The notes: a model not told the origin generated them from the sequence alone. DNA of 9,354 nt from Bacteriovoracaceae bacterium UBA1018 (GCA_002291495.1 DBAE01000207.1:2477-11830); one strand, 5' to 3'. Shown: positions 1 through 8,395, counted from the first letter of the stretch. Numbers and translations: made by a program.

Positions 1-1527
1 ATTGTAGAGCTTGCGCAAGCCATGGCCAAATCCGGAACAGAAATCGTCGCCACGGGGCGAACCGCTGAAGTTCTGAAACAGGGTGGGCTCTCCATAATTC
101 CGATCGAAAAAGTCTCAGGTAGTCCCGAAGCTTTTCAGGGACGAATGAAGACTTTGTCGTTTCCAGTTTGTAGCGGGATCCTCTATCGAAGAGGGGATGC
201 TCTGGATGAGAAAGATCTCAAAACACTTTCGATCCAGGCTATTGATTGCGTCGTAGTTAATTTTTATCCTTTTGAGAAAGCAGCCGAAAAGAAAGATATT
301 TCCCAAAAAGAACTGATTGATGAAATCGATATTGGCGGACCCACGCTAGTTCGAGCTGCTGCAAAAAATTCACCTGAGGTTTTGGTTCTCACCGATCCAG
401 CTCAGTATCCAGAAGTGATTTCACAACTGAATCAAAGCGGATCCGTAGCTCATGAAATTGTAAATACATGTGCACAAGAGGCTTGGGAAAAGATCTTGGC
501 CTACGATCAAGCGATTGCCAATCGATTGGGTAAGAAAAAAAGTTTAAGTTTAAGATACGGGGAAAATCCCCATCAGTCTGCCACCTTGGTATTTGATGAG
601 AACAGTCCGATCGCCTGGCCTAAATCTCAGGATGAAGCCCTGACGGGCGCCGAGCTTTCTTATAATAATATCTGGGATCTCAGTTCGGCGTATGCGTTAG
701 CAAGTGACCTTCATTTGATGGGAAAAGATCATCAGGGTGTAGTCATCGTGAAGCACAATAATCCTTGCGGGGTGTCACTGGTTCCGCCAACTGTGGGAGC
801 GAGTGCTCAGCTCCTGGCTCTGAAGCAAGCTTGGGAAGGTGATCCAGTATCCGCCTTTGGTGGTGTGCTCGCATTTACCCATCCGATCCAAGATGAAACT
901 GCTCAGTGGTTGTCCGAGAGATTTGTTGAACTCGTGGCTGCTCCGGGCCTCGCTCGTGAAAGCACGGCTCTAAAAATACTCGTAGCTCGTCGAAAAAATC
1001 TGAAGGCCGTTGCCATTCGACGACTTGGCGAAATGCCTAAGACATCGACCCTGTCTATTCCAGGAGGTCAGCTCATACAGACCACGGATGTGGGGCTCGA
1101 TGAGCAATTCAAATCGGTGACTGAGAAACAATGGACGGCGGACAAAACACCTCTTGCTCGTTTTGGGATTGCTGTCACTCGAGCTCTCAAATCTAACGCC
1201 ATCGCTTTAGTCAGAACTACTGCACAGGGATCATTCCAACTGGTTGGAGCTGGACAAGGGCAACCCAATCGGATCGAAGCACTTGAGAAACTTGCAATCC
1301 CTCGAGCCAAAGAATGTCTAAAAACTACTGGCGGAAGTCTCGCAGATTGCGTCATGATCAGTGATGCATTTTTCCCATTTCGGGATACTGTAGATACGGC
1401 AGCGCAGGCAGGTATTCGTTGGATTGTGCAGCCAGGTGGAAGTATCAAAGATGCAGAGAGTGTTCAGGCTTGTAATGAAGCCGGCGTAGCGATGGTCTTC
1501 ACGGGTACGCGTCATTTCAAACATTAA
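1..1527 (+). CDS. purH: Bifunctional AICAR transformylase / IMP cyclohydrolase PurH, 5' end cut by window
   Basis: PurH performs the last two steps of de novo IMP synthesis in the cytoplasm: formylation of AICAR with 10-formyl-THF, then ring closure of FAICAR. The reading frame is open from base 1 (IVELAQAM...), so the ATG at 22 is internal. About 15 residues, the usual MSKRALISVSDKTG-type start, lie outside the window. The N-terminal cyclohydrolase domain (about 1-430) keeps GRMKT (139-153), NFYPF (259-273), DIGGP (328-342) and the AAAKN lysine (364-366). However, the usual STGGT reads ATGRT (49-63), and the usual KTLHPxVHxGIL reads KTLSFPVCSGIL (148-180). The C-terminal transformylase domain is standard: RYGENPHQ, the catalytic Lys-His in KHNNPCG (751-771), DPVSAFGG, KSNAI, DAFFPFRD (1363-1386), QPGGSI and the terminal RHFKH. 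No frameshift is seen. purM follows after 14 bases, so the two are surely cotranscribed. The promoter is not in the window. Confidence 0.96.
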   Translation: MVELAQAMAKSGTEIVATGRTAEVLKQGGLSIIPIEKVSGSPEAFQGRMKTLSFPVCSGILYRRGDALDEKDLKTLSIQAIDCVVVNFYPFEKAAEKKDISQKELIDEIDIGGPTLVRAAAKNSPEVLVLTDPAQYPEVISQLNQSGSVAHEIVNTCAQEAWEKILAYDQAIANRLGKKKSLSLRYGENPHQSATLVFDENSPIAWPKSQDEALTGAELSYNNIWDLSSAYALASDLHLMGKDHQGVVIVKHNNPCGVSLVPPTVGASAQLLALKQAWEGDPVSAFGGVLAFTHPIQDETAQWLSERFVELVAAPGLARESTALKILVARRKNLKAVAIRRLGEMPKTSTLSIPGGQLIQTTDVGLDEQFKSVTEKQWTADKTPLARFGIAVTRALKSNAIALVRTTAQGSFQLVGAGQGQPNRIEALEKLAIPRAKECLKTTGGSLADCVMISDAFFPFRDTVDTAAQAGIRWIVQPGGSIKDAESVQACNEAGVAMVFTGTRHFKH

Positions 1528-1541
1528 AAGGGGCAGGCAAG

Positions 1542-2585
1542 ATGGCTAAACTGGATTATGCTCAGGCGGGAGTCGATCGCGACGCAGCCGACCGACTTGT
1601 GAAACGTATTTCTGAGATGACCAGATCAACTCTCAACAAGAACGTAAAAGCCTCCGTGGGAGGTTACGCTTCTCTTTATGAACTCGATAGTAAGCGATGG
1701 CTTGCTGCTTCGACCGACGGAGTTGGAACAAAACTGAAACTTGCCTTTCACCTCAATGAGCATCGCACAGTAGGAATTGATCTCGTTGCGATGTCGGTCA
1801 ATGACCTGCTTTGTGTCGGAGCTACGCCGCTTTTTTTCCTAGATTACTTTGCTACAAGTAAACTTAACTTGGCAGTCGCGGAACAGGTGATCCAGGGCAT
1901 TGTGGAGGGTTGCAACCAATCGGGATGTGCGCTTGTAGGAGGCGAAACGGCCGAGATGCCTGATTTATATTCAGCAGGCGAGTATGACTTAGCCGGATTT
2001 GCGGTAGGCACCTTATCTCCCAAAAAAGCGCTCCCTATCAAAGACATTCGATCCGGGGATATCTTGATCGGTATTGGATCTTCCGGGTGCCATAGCAACG
2101 GATATAGTTTGTTGCGAAAATTACTCGAAAAAGAAACGAACGAGCCGCATATTTATGAACAACGCGCTCGAGAGCTTCTGACTCCAACCAAGATTTACGC
2201 TAAGTCGCTTGCTGATCTCATCGAAGACCAAGCCATCAAGGGACTGGCCCACATTACAGGTTCTGGATTTTTGAATATTCCGCGCATTTCAGAACAAGTC
2301 AGCTACGAAATACAAATGCCGCCTGCTCAAGAAGTCCCAAAGATTTACAATTGGGTGCGTGAAAAAAGTGGACTTTCACTGGACGAACTATGTCAAACGT
2401 TTAACATGGGCATAGGGATGGTAGCGGTCGTGAATGCTAAGAAGGCGTCTGCCGTGATGACCCATCTCAGAAAAGTAGGAGAGAAAGTCTGGCAAATCGG
2501 GGAAGTGGTTACCCGAGTATCCGGCAAAGGTTCTCAACTCTTCGTACGCGAAGATGCCGGCCCGTCGCTCACCTTGGACTACTGA
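1542..2585 (+). CDS. purM: Phosphoribosylformylglycinamidine cyclo-ligase (AIR synthetase) PurM
   Basis: This enzyme closes the imidazole ring: ATP-dependent conversion of formylglycinamidine ribonucleotide (FGAM) to aminoimidazole ribotide (AIR), the fifth step of purine synthesis, in the cytoplasm as a dimer. At 347 residues it has normal length (E. coli PurM is 345). Recognisable blocks in order are YAQAGVD (6-12), STDGVGTKLKLA (57-68), GIDLVAMSVNDLL (78-90), PLFFLDYFAT (96-105), LVGGETAEMP (131-140), SSGCHSNGYSL (180-190), HITGSGF-NIPR (237-248) and FNMGIGM (287-293). The family's HITGGGxxENIPR block is one residue shorter here, a small deviation unlikely to matter. The start is supported by an AAGGGG Shine-Dalgarno (1528-1533) eight bases upstream, and by alignment of the N-terminus with the family. 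It lies 14 bases after purH and 37 bases before addB, consistent with one operon. The stop codon sits inside a 10-base palindrome (2581-2590). Confidence 0.98.
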   Translation: MAKLDYAQAGVDRDAADRLVKRISEMTRSTLNKNVKASVGGYASLYELDSKRWLAASTDGVGTKLKLAFHLNEHRTVGIDLVAMSVNDLLCVGATPLFFLDYFATSKLNLAVAEQVIQGIVEGCNQSGCALVGGETAEMPDLYSAGEYDLAGFAVGTLSPKKALPIKDIRSGDILIGIGSSGCHSNGYSLLRKLLEKETNEPHIYEQRARELLTPTKIYAKSLADLIEDQAIKGLAHITGSGFLNIPRISEQVSYEIQMPPAQEVPKIYNWVREKSGLSLDELCQTFNMGIGMVAVVNAKKASAVMTHLRKVGEKVWQIGEVVTRVSGKGSQLFVREDAGPSLTLDY

Positions 2586-2622
2586 TCAGTTGAATAGTGA
2601 TTTCGAAAAATGGTTTTGACCT

Positions 2623-5364
2623 ATGGGTTTTAGGGAACATTTCTCTAATCGAGTTTTTAATACTTTGCGACCTAAGACCTGGATTTGTGTCGGGCAGGGC
2701 TTTGCACGCGAAGATATTAAAGAATACCTTCTCGAGCAAAAACTGGGTTTCACTAAAGACGTAGTCGTTAATGTCCAGATTCTTTGCATTAAACTTCTAG
2801 GACCCGAAATCATCCCAGATACAAAACGTATTCTTACTCCCTTGGCTCGTCAGGAGATTCTTAGACTACTCCTTGCCGATGCTCGGCTCAATCAGCGAAT
2901 GCCTGAGCTCAAGCGCCTGAGACGCCAGACTGGCTTTTACAAAAGACTCGATCGTGCGATGCAGTCGGGTCGAATGGCCTTTGCACACTCTGAAGAACAA
3001 CGTGTCTATTCCGAACGCTTAGAAAAAAATTCCGGAATTAATCCGATTCGCGCTGAAGTAGAGCTCATGTCGATTGCCTATGAAGCTTGGCTTGAGTCGG
3101 AGTCTCTTTGGGATCCGCCCCTTCTCATGAGAAAAGCGATTGAGAGACTCGACAGCTTAGAGCCTGTGCAGGGATTGCCTGAAGAGCTCCTCTACTTTAC
3201 TGCGGTAACGTCTGAGAGTCTCGAGGATCAGTTTTGGGACAGTCTATCGAGACATGTCTCGGTCGTACCTATTAGGCCGCAACAAGTTTCAGCTGATCTG
3301 TTGCCTGGCGAATCGACGGGTGTGTCCACGATCCCTCTCGAACAGTGGCATACACTCGATGATGCGGCCGAATCCTTGGCAGATCGCCTTGCAGACATTT
3401 TGATTAAAGAGGGCACCCTTTCTCATCACTCTGTATTGATGCCGGATATCCCTCAAGTTCGAAGGACGATTAAACGAGCATTCTATGCGCGTGGATTGTC
3501 ATTTTCAGATCCCAGAGATCCGACCCGACTCAGGTGGGAAGAGTCTTTAAAATGGGCTCTCTTGCCACTTGAAATGGTCACCAAGAATTTTGAACGACCC
3601 AAAGTCGTTTCTTATATTCGTTCACTTCAAAATGACATGACCGAATACTCGGTGACTTTCAAAGAAGAGTTTCCGGGATTTATCCGAGAAATTAATGAAA
3701 GAGGGATCCGTCACGGACTTCACTCCTACGCGGGCGGAAAGTTAGCTCTCGTTCATGAACGGCTCGAAGAAATATCGAAACGCTTTTCTGGACGAAAAAC
3801 GCTTTTAGACTTGGGTAAGGCCCATCTTGAGCATCTGAGCCAAATGTTATCTCGACAACCCATCGAACGATCTCAAAGTTTGCATTGGCTTTTGGCATTT
3901 TTCGAACAGGTCTGGTCTCAATTTGTTCAAGACATGAAACTCATCGGGAGTGGAGATCTTCAGGCCCCGCCTCTTTATTGGTTTGAGCGATTGACTGCAA
4001 GACTCGATGAAGCGTCCCCACCGGTTGAGCGTTTTAAGAATAAGAACGGCGTGCAACTTTACCGCCTGGGACAAGTTCCTATTGTTTCACCCAAACATCT
4101 TTGGTGTTTTGGACTTTCGGCAAGGTGGCTCAACGGGGATGGTAGCGGAGATTATTGGTACTCTGAAAGAGAAAGAGAAATCCTAGGGGGGGAATTTTCC
4201 GTTCGTTCAGCTCCTAAGGTGAGAGCCGAACGCCTGGCTCAGCTTCAATGCTGGCTTAAGGGAAAAGGCGATGTACGAATCTTAGACGCCGATTATGACT
4301 GGGATGGAAGAGAGCGCGATACTCTTATTCCTCTTTTTAAAGTGCTAAATCTACAAGTCGAGATCGAAAAACGCGGTGCCCATTCAAGGTGGTTACCGAG
4401 TCATCGTGCTGTGCGACCCGTTTCAGCGCTCTCTTTTCAATTGCCTAGCCTAGGAGATCTCGGTCGAAGAGAGATCCGCGCTACTGAGATCGATCGTTAC
4501 AGCCGATGTGAGTTTCAGGGACTCGCTGCTGGCCGATGGAAGCTCTGGGATACGCGAGAGCCGGATACCGATCTCTGGCCAGATATCCGTGGTAATATTT
4601 TGCACGCGGCCGTGAAGATCTTGCTTGAGTCACGGGACGATGAAGGCAGATTTTCTAAACTTCCTTCTGAGGCGCTCGCCGAAGCGTGGATCCTAAAAAA
4701 ACCTGTGGGCCTCTTACAAGGAGAGCGACTCGCACGATACACTCAGAAACGCCTGATTGCGACGCTTGAGACCTTTTGTGAAAAAGAGCGCGAATATGTG
4801 CTTCGATCTAAAGCGCGCGTGATGAGTCTTGAAGGTCCACAACTTAGACTCCAGTTAGGCAGATACGACATGATCGGGATCCCAGATCGAATTGACTCTC
4901 ATCCGCAGGGTCTCTTTGTTATGGATTATAAAACGTCCACTTCTTTGCCGTCTGGGCAGGAGATGGTGGATCTCGGGTATCGAATGCAGCTGCCATTTTA
5001 TGCGCTAGCCGCCCAGAAGCAGCTGAGAAAACCTGCTGCTGGCGTGCAATTTATCGAGCTTTCCAAAAAAGGTGGAAGAGGACATGGGATCTTTTTCAAA
5101 AATCTCAATGGTAAAGAACCAGGCAAGCTGACAAACACTCGCTCTAAGCTCAATGTGATTGAGCGAGAGGCTACTGAAGTCTGGTCTCAATGTGAGCAGC
5201 AACTTTTTATCCAGGCGGATCGTTATTACGCAGGTCACTTTACGATCAAACCTAAAAAAGAAACCGAATGCCGATCGTGTGCATTCAGAGATCTTTGCGG
5301 ACAAAGACGGCTATCTGGCGATGAGTTAGGTGGATCAGGCTCAGATAATGAGGCAATGGGATGA
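2623..5364 (+). CDS. addB: AddB-like subunit of an AddAB-type helicase-nuclease (PD-(D/E)XK nuclease with Fe-S cysteines)
   Basis: This is probably the B subunit of a RecBCD-like complex that resects double-strand breaks to load RecA; the AddB nuclease classically cuts the 5'-ended strand. The 913-residue product is shorter than B. subtilis AddB (about 1166). The N-terminal two thirds look like an inactivated helicase fold: where AddB proteins can have a Walker A, this one reads VGQGFARED (23-31), with no GKT/S. The C-terminus is a complete RecB-family nuclease: His661, Asp755 in GIPDRID, Asp768 and Lys770 in MDYKT, and Gln789/Tyr793 in QLPFY. Cys629 (YSRC) plus Cys883, Cys886 and Cys892 (CX2CX5C) match the four Fe-S ligands of AddB. 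An in-frame TGA at 2617-2619 forbids an earlier start, so ATG 2623 is the first option, although no good Shine-Dalgarno precedes it. The stop overlaps the addA start (ATGA), implying translational coupling. Assignment rests on the nuclease and partner; an AdnA-type label is possible. Confidence 0.86.
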   Translation: MGFREHFSNRVFNTLRPKTWICVGQGFAREDIKEYLLEQKLGFTKDVVVNVQILCIKLLGPEIIPDTKRILTPLARQEILRLLLADARLNQRMPELKRLRRQTGFYKRLDRAMQSGRMAFAHSEEQRVYSERLEKNSGINPIRAEVELMSIAYEAWLESESLWDPPLLMRKAIERLDSLEPVQGLPEELLYFTAVTSESLEDQFWDSLSRHVSVVPIRPQQVSADLLPGESTGVSTIPLEQWHTLDDAAESLADRLADILIKEGTLSHHSVLMPDIPQVRRTIKRAFYARGLSFSDPRDPTRLRWEESLKWALLPLEMVTKNFERPKVVSYIRSLQNDMTEYSVTFKEEFPGFIREINERGIRHGLHSYAGGKLALVHERLEEISKRFSGRKTLLDLGKAHLEHLSQMLSRQPIERSQSLHWLLAFFEQVWSQFVQDMKLIGSGDLQAPPLYWFERLTARLDEASPPVERFKNKNGVQLYRLGQVPIVSPKHLWCFGLSARWLNGDGSGDYWYSEREREILGGEFSVRSAPKVRAERLAQLQCWLKGKGDVRILDADYDWDGRERDTLIPLFKVLNLQVEIEKRGAHSRWLPSHRAVRPVSALSFQLPSLGDLGRREIRATEIDRYSRCEFQGLAAGRWKLWDTREPDTDLWPDIRGNILHAAVKILLESRDDEGRFSKLPSEALAEAWILKKPVGLLQGERLARYTQKRLIATLETFCEKEREYVLRSKARVMSLEGPQLRLQLGRYDMIGIPDRIDSHPQGLFVMDYKTSTSLPSGQEMVDLGYRMQLPFYALAAQKQLRKPAAGVQFIELSKKGGRGHGIFFKNLNGKEPGKLTNTRSKLNVIEREATEVWSQCEQQLFIQADRYYAGHFTIKPKKETECRSCAFRDLCGQRRLSGDELGGSGSDNEAMG

Positions 5365-8348
5365 GTGATCTAAACTCTGCACTTGCGAGACTATCCGAAG
5401 AGCAACGACGAGTGGTCGAGTCGTGGGGGCAGGGTATGGCCGTACTTGCGGGTGCAGGTTCAGGTAAAACGACTACTCTCGTGACTAAATGTGCAGAGCT
5501 CATACGGATCAAGCCTGAAGCGAGGTTTGCAGCAGTTTCGTTTACTGAAAAATCTGCCAGAGATTTAAAAAACAAGCTCTCGGCCCGTGATGGTCTAGCT
5601 GACCTGAGCCGCCATTGGGTGATGACCATCCATGGATTGTGCGGCTCAATCATTAAGGAGTACCCACGCGAAGCGGGCTTTGATGGTGAAGAGGCGATGC
5701 TGACTGAGGCAGAATCCGAGATCATCTGGGAACGAGCTATCGAAAGCCTCTGGTTTGAAGAGTTGCCTGATGATGTTTTTCAGGCGCTCGAACTTCTTTT
5801 GGAGCGTGAAACTCGAACGGCCTTGGTAGGGCTACTTAAAAGATTGCGTGAGCTCAATTCTTTTGGTGTGCTTCATTATCTTAATACACCCGAGTCGAAG
5901 CCACTTCAGATCTTGGGCGGATACGTACTGGAAAGATACGAGAGGCTCAAAAAAAGAAGAGGTGCGGTAGACTTCAATGATCTTGAGCGTGGTGCTGATC
6001 GAGCCCTCGAGTACCCAGAAGTTCGAGCTGATTATCAGAAACGATTTGACCTCGTTTTAGTCGATGAATTTCAAGACACTAATCCACTTCAAGCGAAGAT
6101 CATTCTACGTTTTGTAAAACCAGAGGCGTCCAACCTCTGCGTGGTGGGCGATCCGAAACAGTCCATCTATCGATTTCGTGATGCGGACGTCAGTGTATTT
6201 GAAGATTTTTGCCGACAGTTGCCAGTGCGAATATCATTAACCGCAAATTATCGAAGTCGACCTGGGATTATCGAGTTTACTAATCAGCTCTGTGCCCCTG
6301 CATTTTTGGCGTCCGAAATGCATTACGAACCACTCCAAGCCAAGCGTGAAGTGAATCCAGATTACGATCCTATCGTTCGACTCGATATTGAAGATCCAAC
6401 TGAACTCGGCAAGTGGTTAAGATCAGAAGTCGATCGAGGTGTGCCGCTCAATCACTTCGCGCTTTTACTCAGAAAGATCCGCGGAAACGAAAAATGGTTA
6501 AAAGCATTTACACTGGCCGGGATTCCAATTGCTGTGGAGAGCGGAGGCCTCTTTTGGGATGATCCACGTGTTCGCGAACTCACTTCATTTTTGAAATGGT
6601 GGAGTAATCCAGGAAATGAACTTTCTGGGGCGGTTTTTTTGCGGGCACCCTGGGTCGGAGTATCTGACGTGACCTTAGACGAGTGGAGAAGACAAGACTT
6701 CACCTGGCAAAAGCCATTTTTCTCATCGAGTCATCCGCTTGCTGAAGTACTGCGAAAGTATCGAGATAGAGAAATGGACGTACGTCCTGGAGAGCTTCTT
6801 ATGGCGCTTCTGCATGACGATCAGATCGAAGAAGAGATTGGAGTTCCTCTTCTTGGACTTTGGCACAGGGTTGAAGAGCTATCGTCTCTGAGAATGGATT
6901 TTCATTCCGTCGTCTCTGAACTTTCACTCGCTATGGAAGAAAACCGTCGAGAAAGAACGATCCCTCCACCACGCTCCGAGGGCCAGCTCGTCGTCCTCAC
7001 TTTACATGGATCAAAGGGTCTCGAGTTTCCTCATGTGATCTTAATTGATTTTCCGGATCGACCTAAGCGCGCGGATGAGTCGCCGTTGCTCTACTGGGAC
7101 CGAAGCCGCGGCGCCTATTTGGCACAAAGAGATCACAACGGGGACCGTTCAAAGAAAGATCCTATTGAGCAAGTTTGGAAAGAAGAAGAGAAGAGAAAAA
7201 ATCTCGCTGAAAGTAAACGTCTCTTTTATGTCGCCTTGACTCGCGCCGAAGAGAGACTCGTCCTCGTGTGTCCGACTATTGTGAAAGATGCGACAGATGC
7301 CGATGGGGTAGCGGAGGAGATCCAAGGGGATATTTACGAAGGATCTTTTGAAAAAGATTTTTGGAGAGGTTGGTTAGAGCTGACTCAAAGTGATCTGATC
7401 ACGAACGGCCAGTCCAAAAAGTGGAGCGGATCTGTTTCATCTAAGAAACCGACAAAAGCCTCTCCAGGAAAAAAACAAACAGAATCTATACCCCAGCCAA
7501 GCCTTTTTGATGCCGAGTACATGATGCCCAGACCCGAGTTGAAGCGTCCTCGTCATAGTGTGACCGAGTGGACCACTTTGTCTCGGTGTCCGCGCGCGTA
7601 CGAGTGGAAGTTTATTCGACCTGTTATCGTTGCTCAAACTTCTAAAAAGTTTTTTGAAGCCTTTGAAGATCCTACGGTCGAACCAGAAGCAGATCATGAG
7701 TCAATCAACCCGCTCAAGCTTGCGCAAAATGAGATTGGAACACGTGTTCATACCTGTTTGGAAAAACTAGATGCCGAAGGTCTTTACGAGCTGGAACGTG
7801 AGGTAGGATCAAATCGCTTTCAGGCAGAGCCTTTGGTCCAGTGGATGCTTCAGGCACCGGAGATGAACATCCGTTTTCCTGGTGGTGGTGATGCGGGCGT
7901 GAGGGAAGTTTATCCCGAGCTTTCGTTCGAAGTTCCGCTTCAGGGTGAAGTCTTAGTGGGTTCGATTGATCGCCTCATTGTCGATCGCATGGACAACGGT
8001 CAGGTGAGGTACTCCATTGTTGACTTTAAAGTAACATCCCGACCAAAATCGTCTGGTGAACTCCTGGACTCTTATGAGACGCAGCTCCAGCTCTATGGTC
8101 ATGCGCTTGGAATCCTAGATCCACAGTCGGTGGGAAATACGGAAGCACGCTTAGTGGCAATTTCATCTGGAAAAGTGCAATCAATTCCGGTCGTTATTGA
8201 TCCAGCGGGAGTAGCGCAGTTGATTGAGCTTTCTCAAGAGATCATTCTTGGAAAAGAAGGTGAGCCTAAACCGGGTAAACTTTGTCGTTTCTGCGATTTT
8301 AAAGAGATCTGTCCCCAAGGTCGAGAGTTTGCCAATATACCTGAGTAA
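5361..8348 (+). CDS. addA: AddA-like UvrD/RecB-family helicase with C-terminal Fe-S PD-(D/E)XK nuclease
   Basis: This is the likely 3'-5' ATP-driven motor and second nuclease of the AddAB-type complex. Superfamily 1A motifs are all present: Q motif (LSEEQ, 11-15), Walker A GAGSGKT (31-37), Ia (SFTEKSARDL, 60-69), TIHG (89-92), Walker B VDEFQDT (234-240), III GDPKQSIYRFR (263-273), IV NYRSRPG (296-302), V LHGSKGLEFP (548-557) and VI LFYVALTRAEERL (621-633). A Lys/Ser/Pro-rich linker (about 681-725) then leads to the nuclease: His797, Asp870 in GSIDR, Asp888 and Lys890 in VDFKV, and Gln908/Tyr912 in QLQLY. Cys743 (LSRC) with Cys975, Cys978 and Cys984 form a CX2CX5C iron-sulfur signature, which B. 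subtilis AddA lacks. The linker also contains QPSLF (712-716), which resembles a beta-clamp-binding peptide. At 995 residues it is shorter than B. subtilis AddA (about 1232). The start is supported by GAGG at 5350-5353, seven bases upstream, and by the ATGA overlap with addB. An AdnB-type or generic UvrD-nuclease naming is the alternative. Confidence 0.91.
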   Translation: MSDLNSALARLSEEQRRVVESWGQGMAVLAGAGSGKTTTLVTKCAELIRIKPEARFAAVSFTEKSARDLKNKLSARDGLADLSRHWVMTIHGLCGSIIKEYPREAGFDGEEAMLTEAESEIIWERAIESLWFEELPDDVFQALELLLERETRTALVGLLKRLRELNSFGVLHYLNTPESKPLQILGGYVLERYERLKKRRGAVDFNDLERGADRALEYPEVRADYQKRFDLVLVDEFQDTNPLQAKIILRFVKPEASNLCVVGDPKQSIYRFRDADVSVFEDFCRQLPVRISLTANYRSRPGIIEFTNQLCAPAFLASEMHYEPLQAKREVNPDYDPIVRLDIEDPTELGKWLRSEVDRGVPLNHFALLLRKIRGNEKWLKAFTLAGIPIAVESGGLFWDDPRVRELTSFLKWWSNPGNELSGAVFLRAPWVGVSDVTLDEWRRQDFTWQKPFFSSSHPLAEVLRKYRDREMDVRPGELLMALLHDDQIEEEIGVPLLGLWHRVEELSSLRMDFHSVVSELSLAMEENRRERTIPPPRSEGQLVVLTLHGSKGLEFPHVILIDFPDRPKRADESPLLYWDRSRGAYLAQRDHNGDRSKKDPIEQVWKEEEKRKNLAESKRLFYVALTRAEERLVLVCPTIVKDATDADGVAEEIQGDIYEGSFEKDFWRGWLELTQSDLITNGQSKKWSGSVSSKKPTKASPGKKQTESIPQPSLFDAEYMMPRPELKRPRHSVTEWTTLSRCPRAYEWKFIRPVIVAQTSKKFFEAFEDPTVEPEADHESINPLKLAQNEIGTRVHTCLEKLDAEGLYELEREVGSNRFQAEPLVQWMLQAPEMNIRFPGGGDAGVREVYPELSFEVPLQGEVLVGSIDRLIVDRMDNGQVRYSIVDFKVTSRPKSSGELLDSYETQLQLYGHALGILDPQSVGNTEARLVAISSGKVQSIPVVIDPAGVAQLIELSQEIILGKEGEPKPGKLCRFCDFKEICPQGREFANIPE

Positions 8349-8372
8349 TCAAATCTTGAAACTGAGACTAGA

Positions 8373-8388
8373 TGTGTTAGACACAGGA
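8373..8388 (+). promoter_or_regulatory. Shine-Dalgarno abutted by a 13-base dyad, upstream of the secreted-protein gene
   Basis: AGGA at 8385-8388 lies seven bases before the ATG at 8396 and decides that start. The 13 bases at 8373-8385 are a perfect inverted repeat: TGTGT, a three-base spacer TAG, then ACACA, whose last base is the first of the AGGA. The dyad could be a protein site or a small RNA hairpin next to the ribosome site, but five-base arms can arise by chance. No convincing promoter was found in the 47 bases between addA and this gene, so read-through from addBA is likely. Confidence 0.4.
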
Positions 8389-8395
8389 TCCGGAT

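Noticed and set aside
1068..1448. 126-codon reverse-strand open frame inside purH
   Set aside because: It lies wholly opposite well-conserved PurH sequence, has no ribosome site of note and no recognisable protein features. It is a shadow of codon bias.
2581..2590. Perfect 10-base palindrome ACTGATCAGT over the purM stop
   Set aside because: It has no T run or GC-rich stem, so it is not a terminator. It is centred on GATC, which is common throughout the window, so chance is likely.
2610..2633. Seven-codon mini-ORF (MVLTYGF) overlapping the addB start
   Set aside because: It lacks a ribosome site, has no attenuator-like codons, and nothing suggests it is translated.
5285..5725. 146-codon reverse-strand open frame across the addB/addA junction
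   Set aside because: It is opposite the AddB Fe-S cysteines and the AddA Walker A region, both clearly coding on the + strand, and the product resembles nothing known to me.
2623..8348. The nuclease-helicase pair as an anti-phage defence module
   Set aside because: All motifs fit general AddAB-type break repair, the neighbours are housekeeping purine genes, and there is no integrase, toxin or defence gene nearby.
8356..8383. TTGAAA...TAGACA as a promoter for the secreted-protein gene
   Set aside because: The -10 matches only three of six bases. Read-through from addA explains expression as well.
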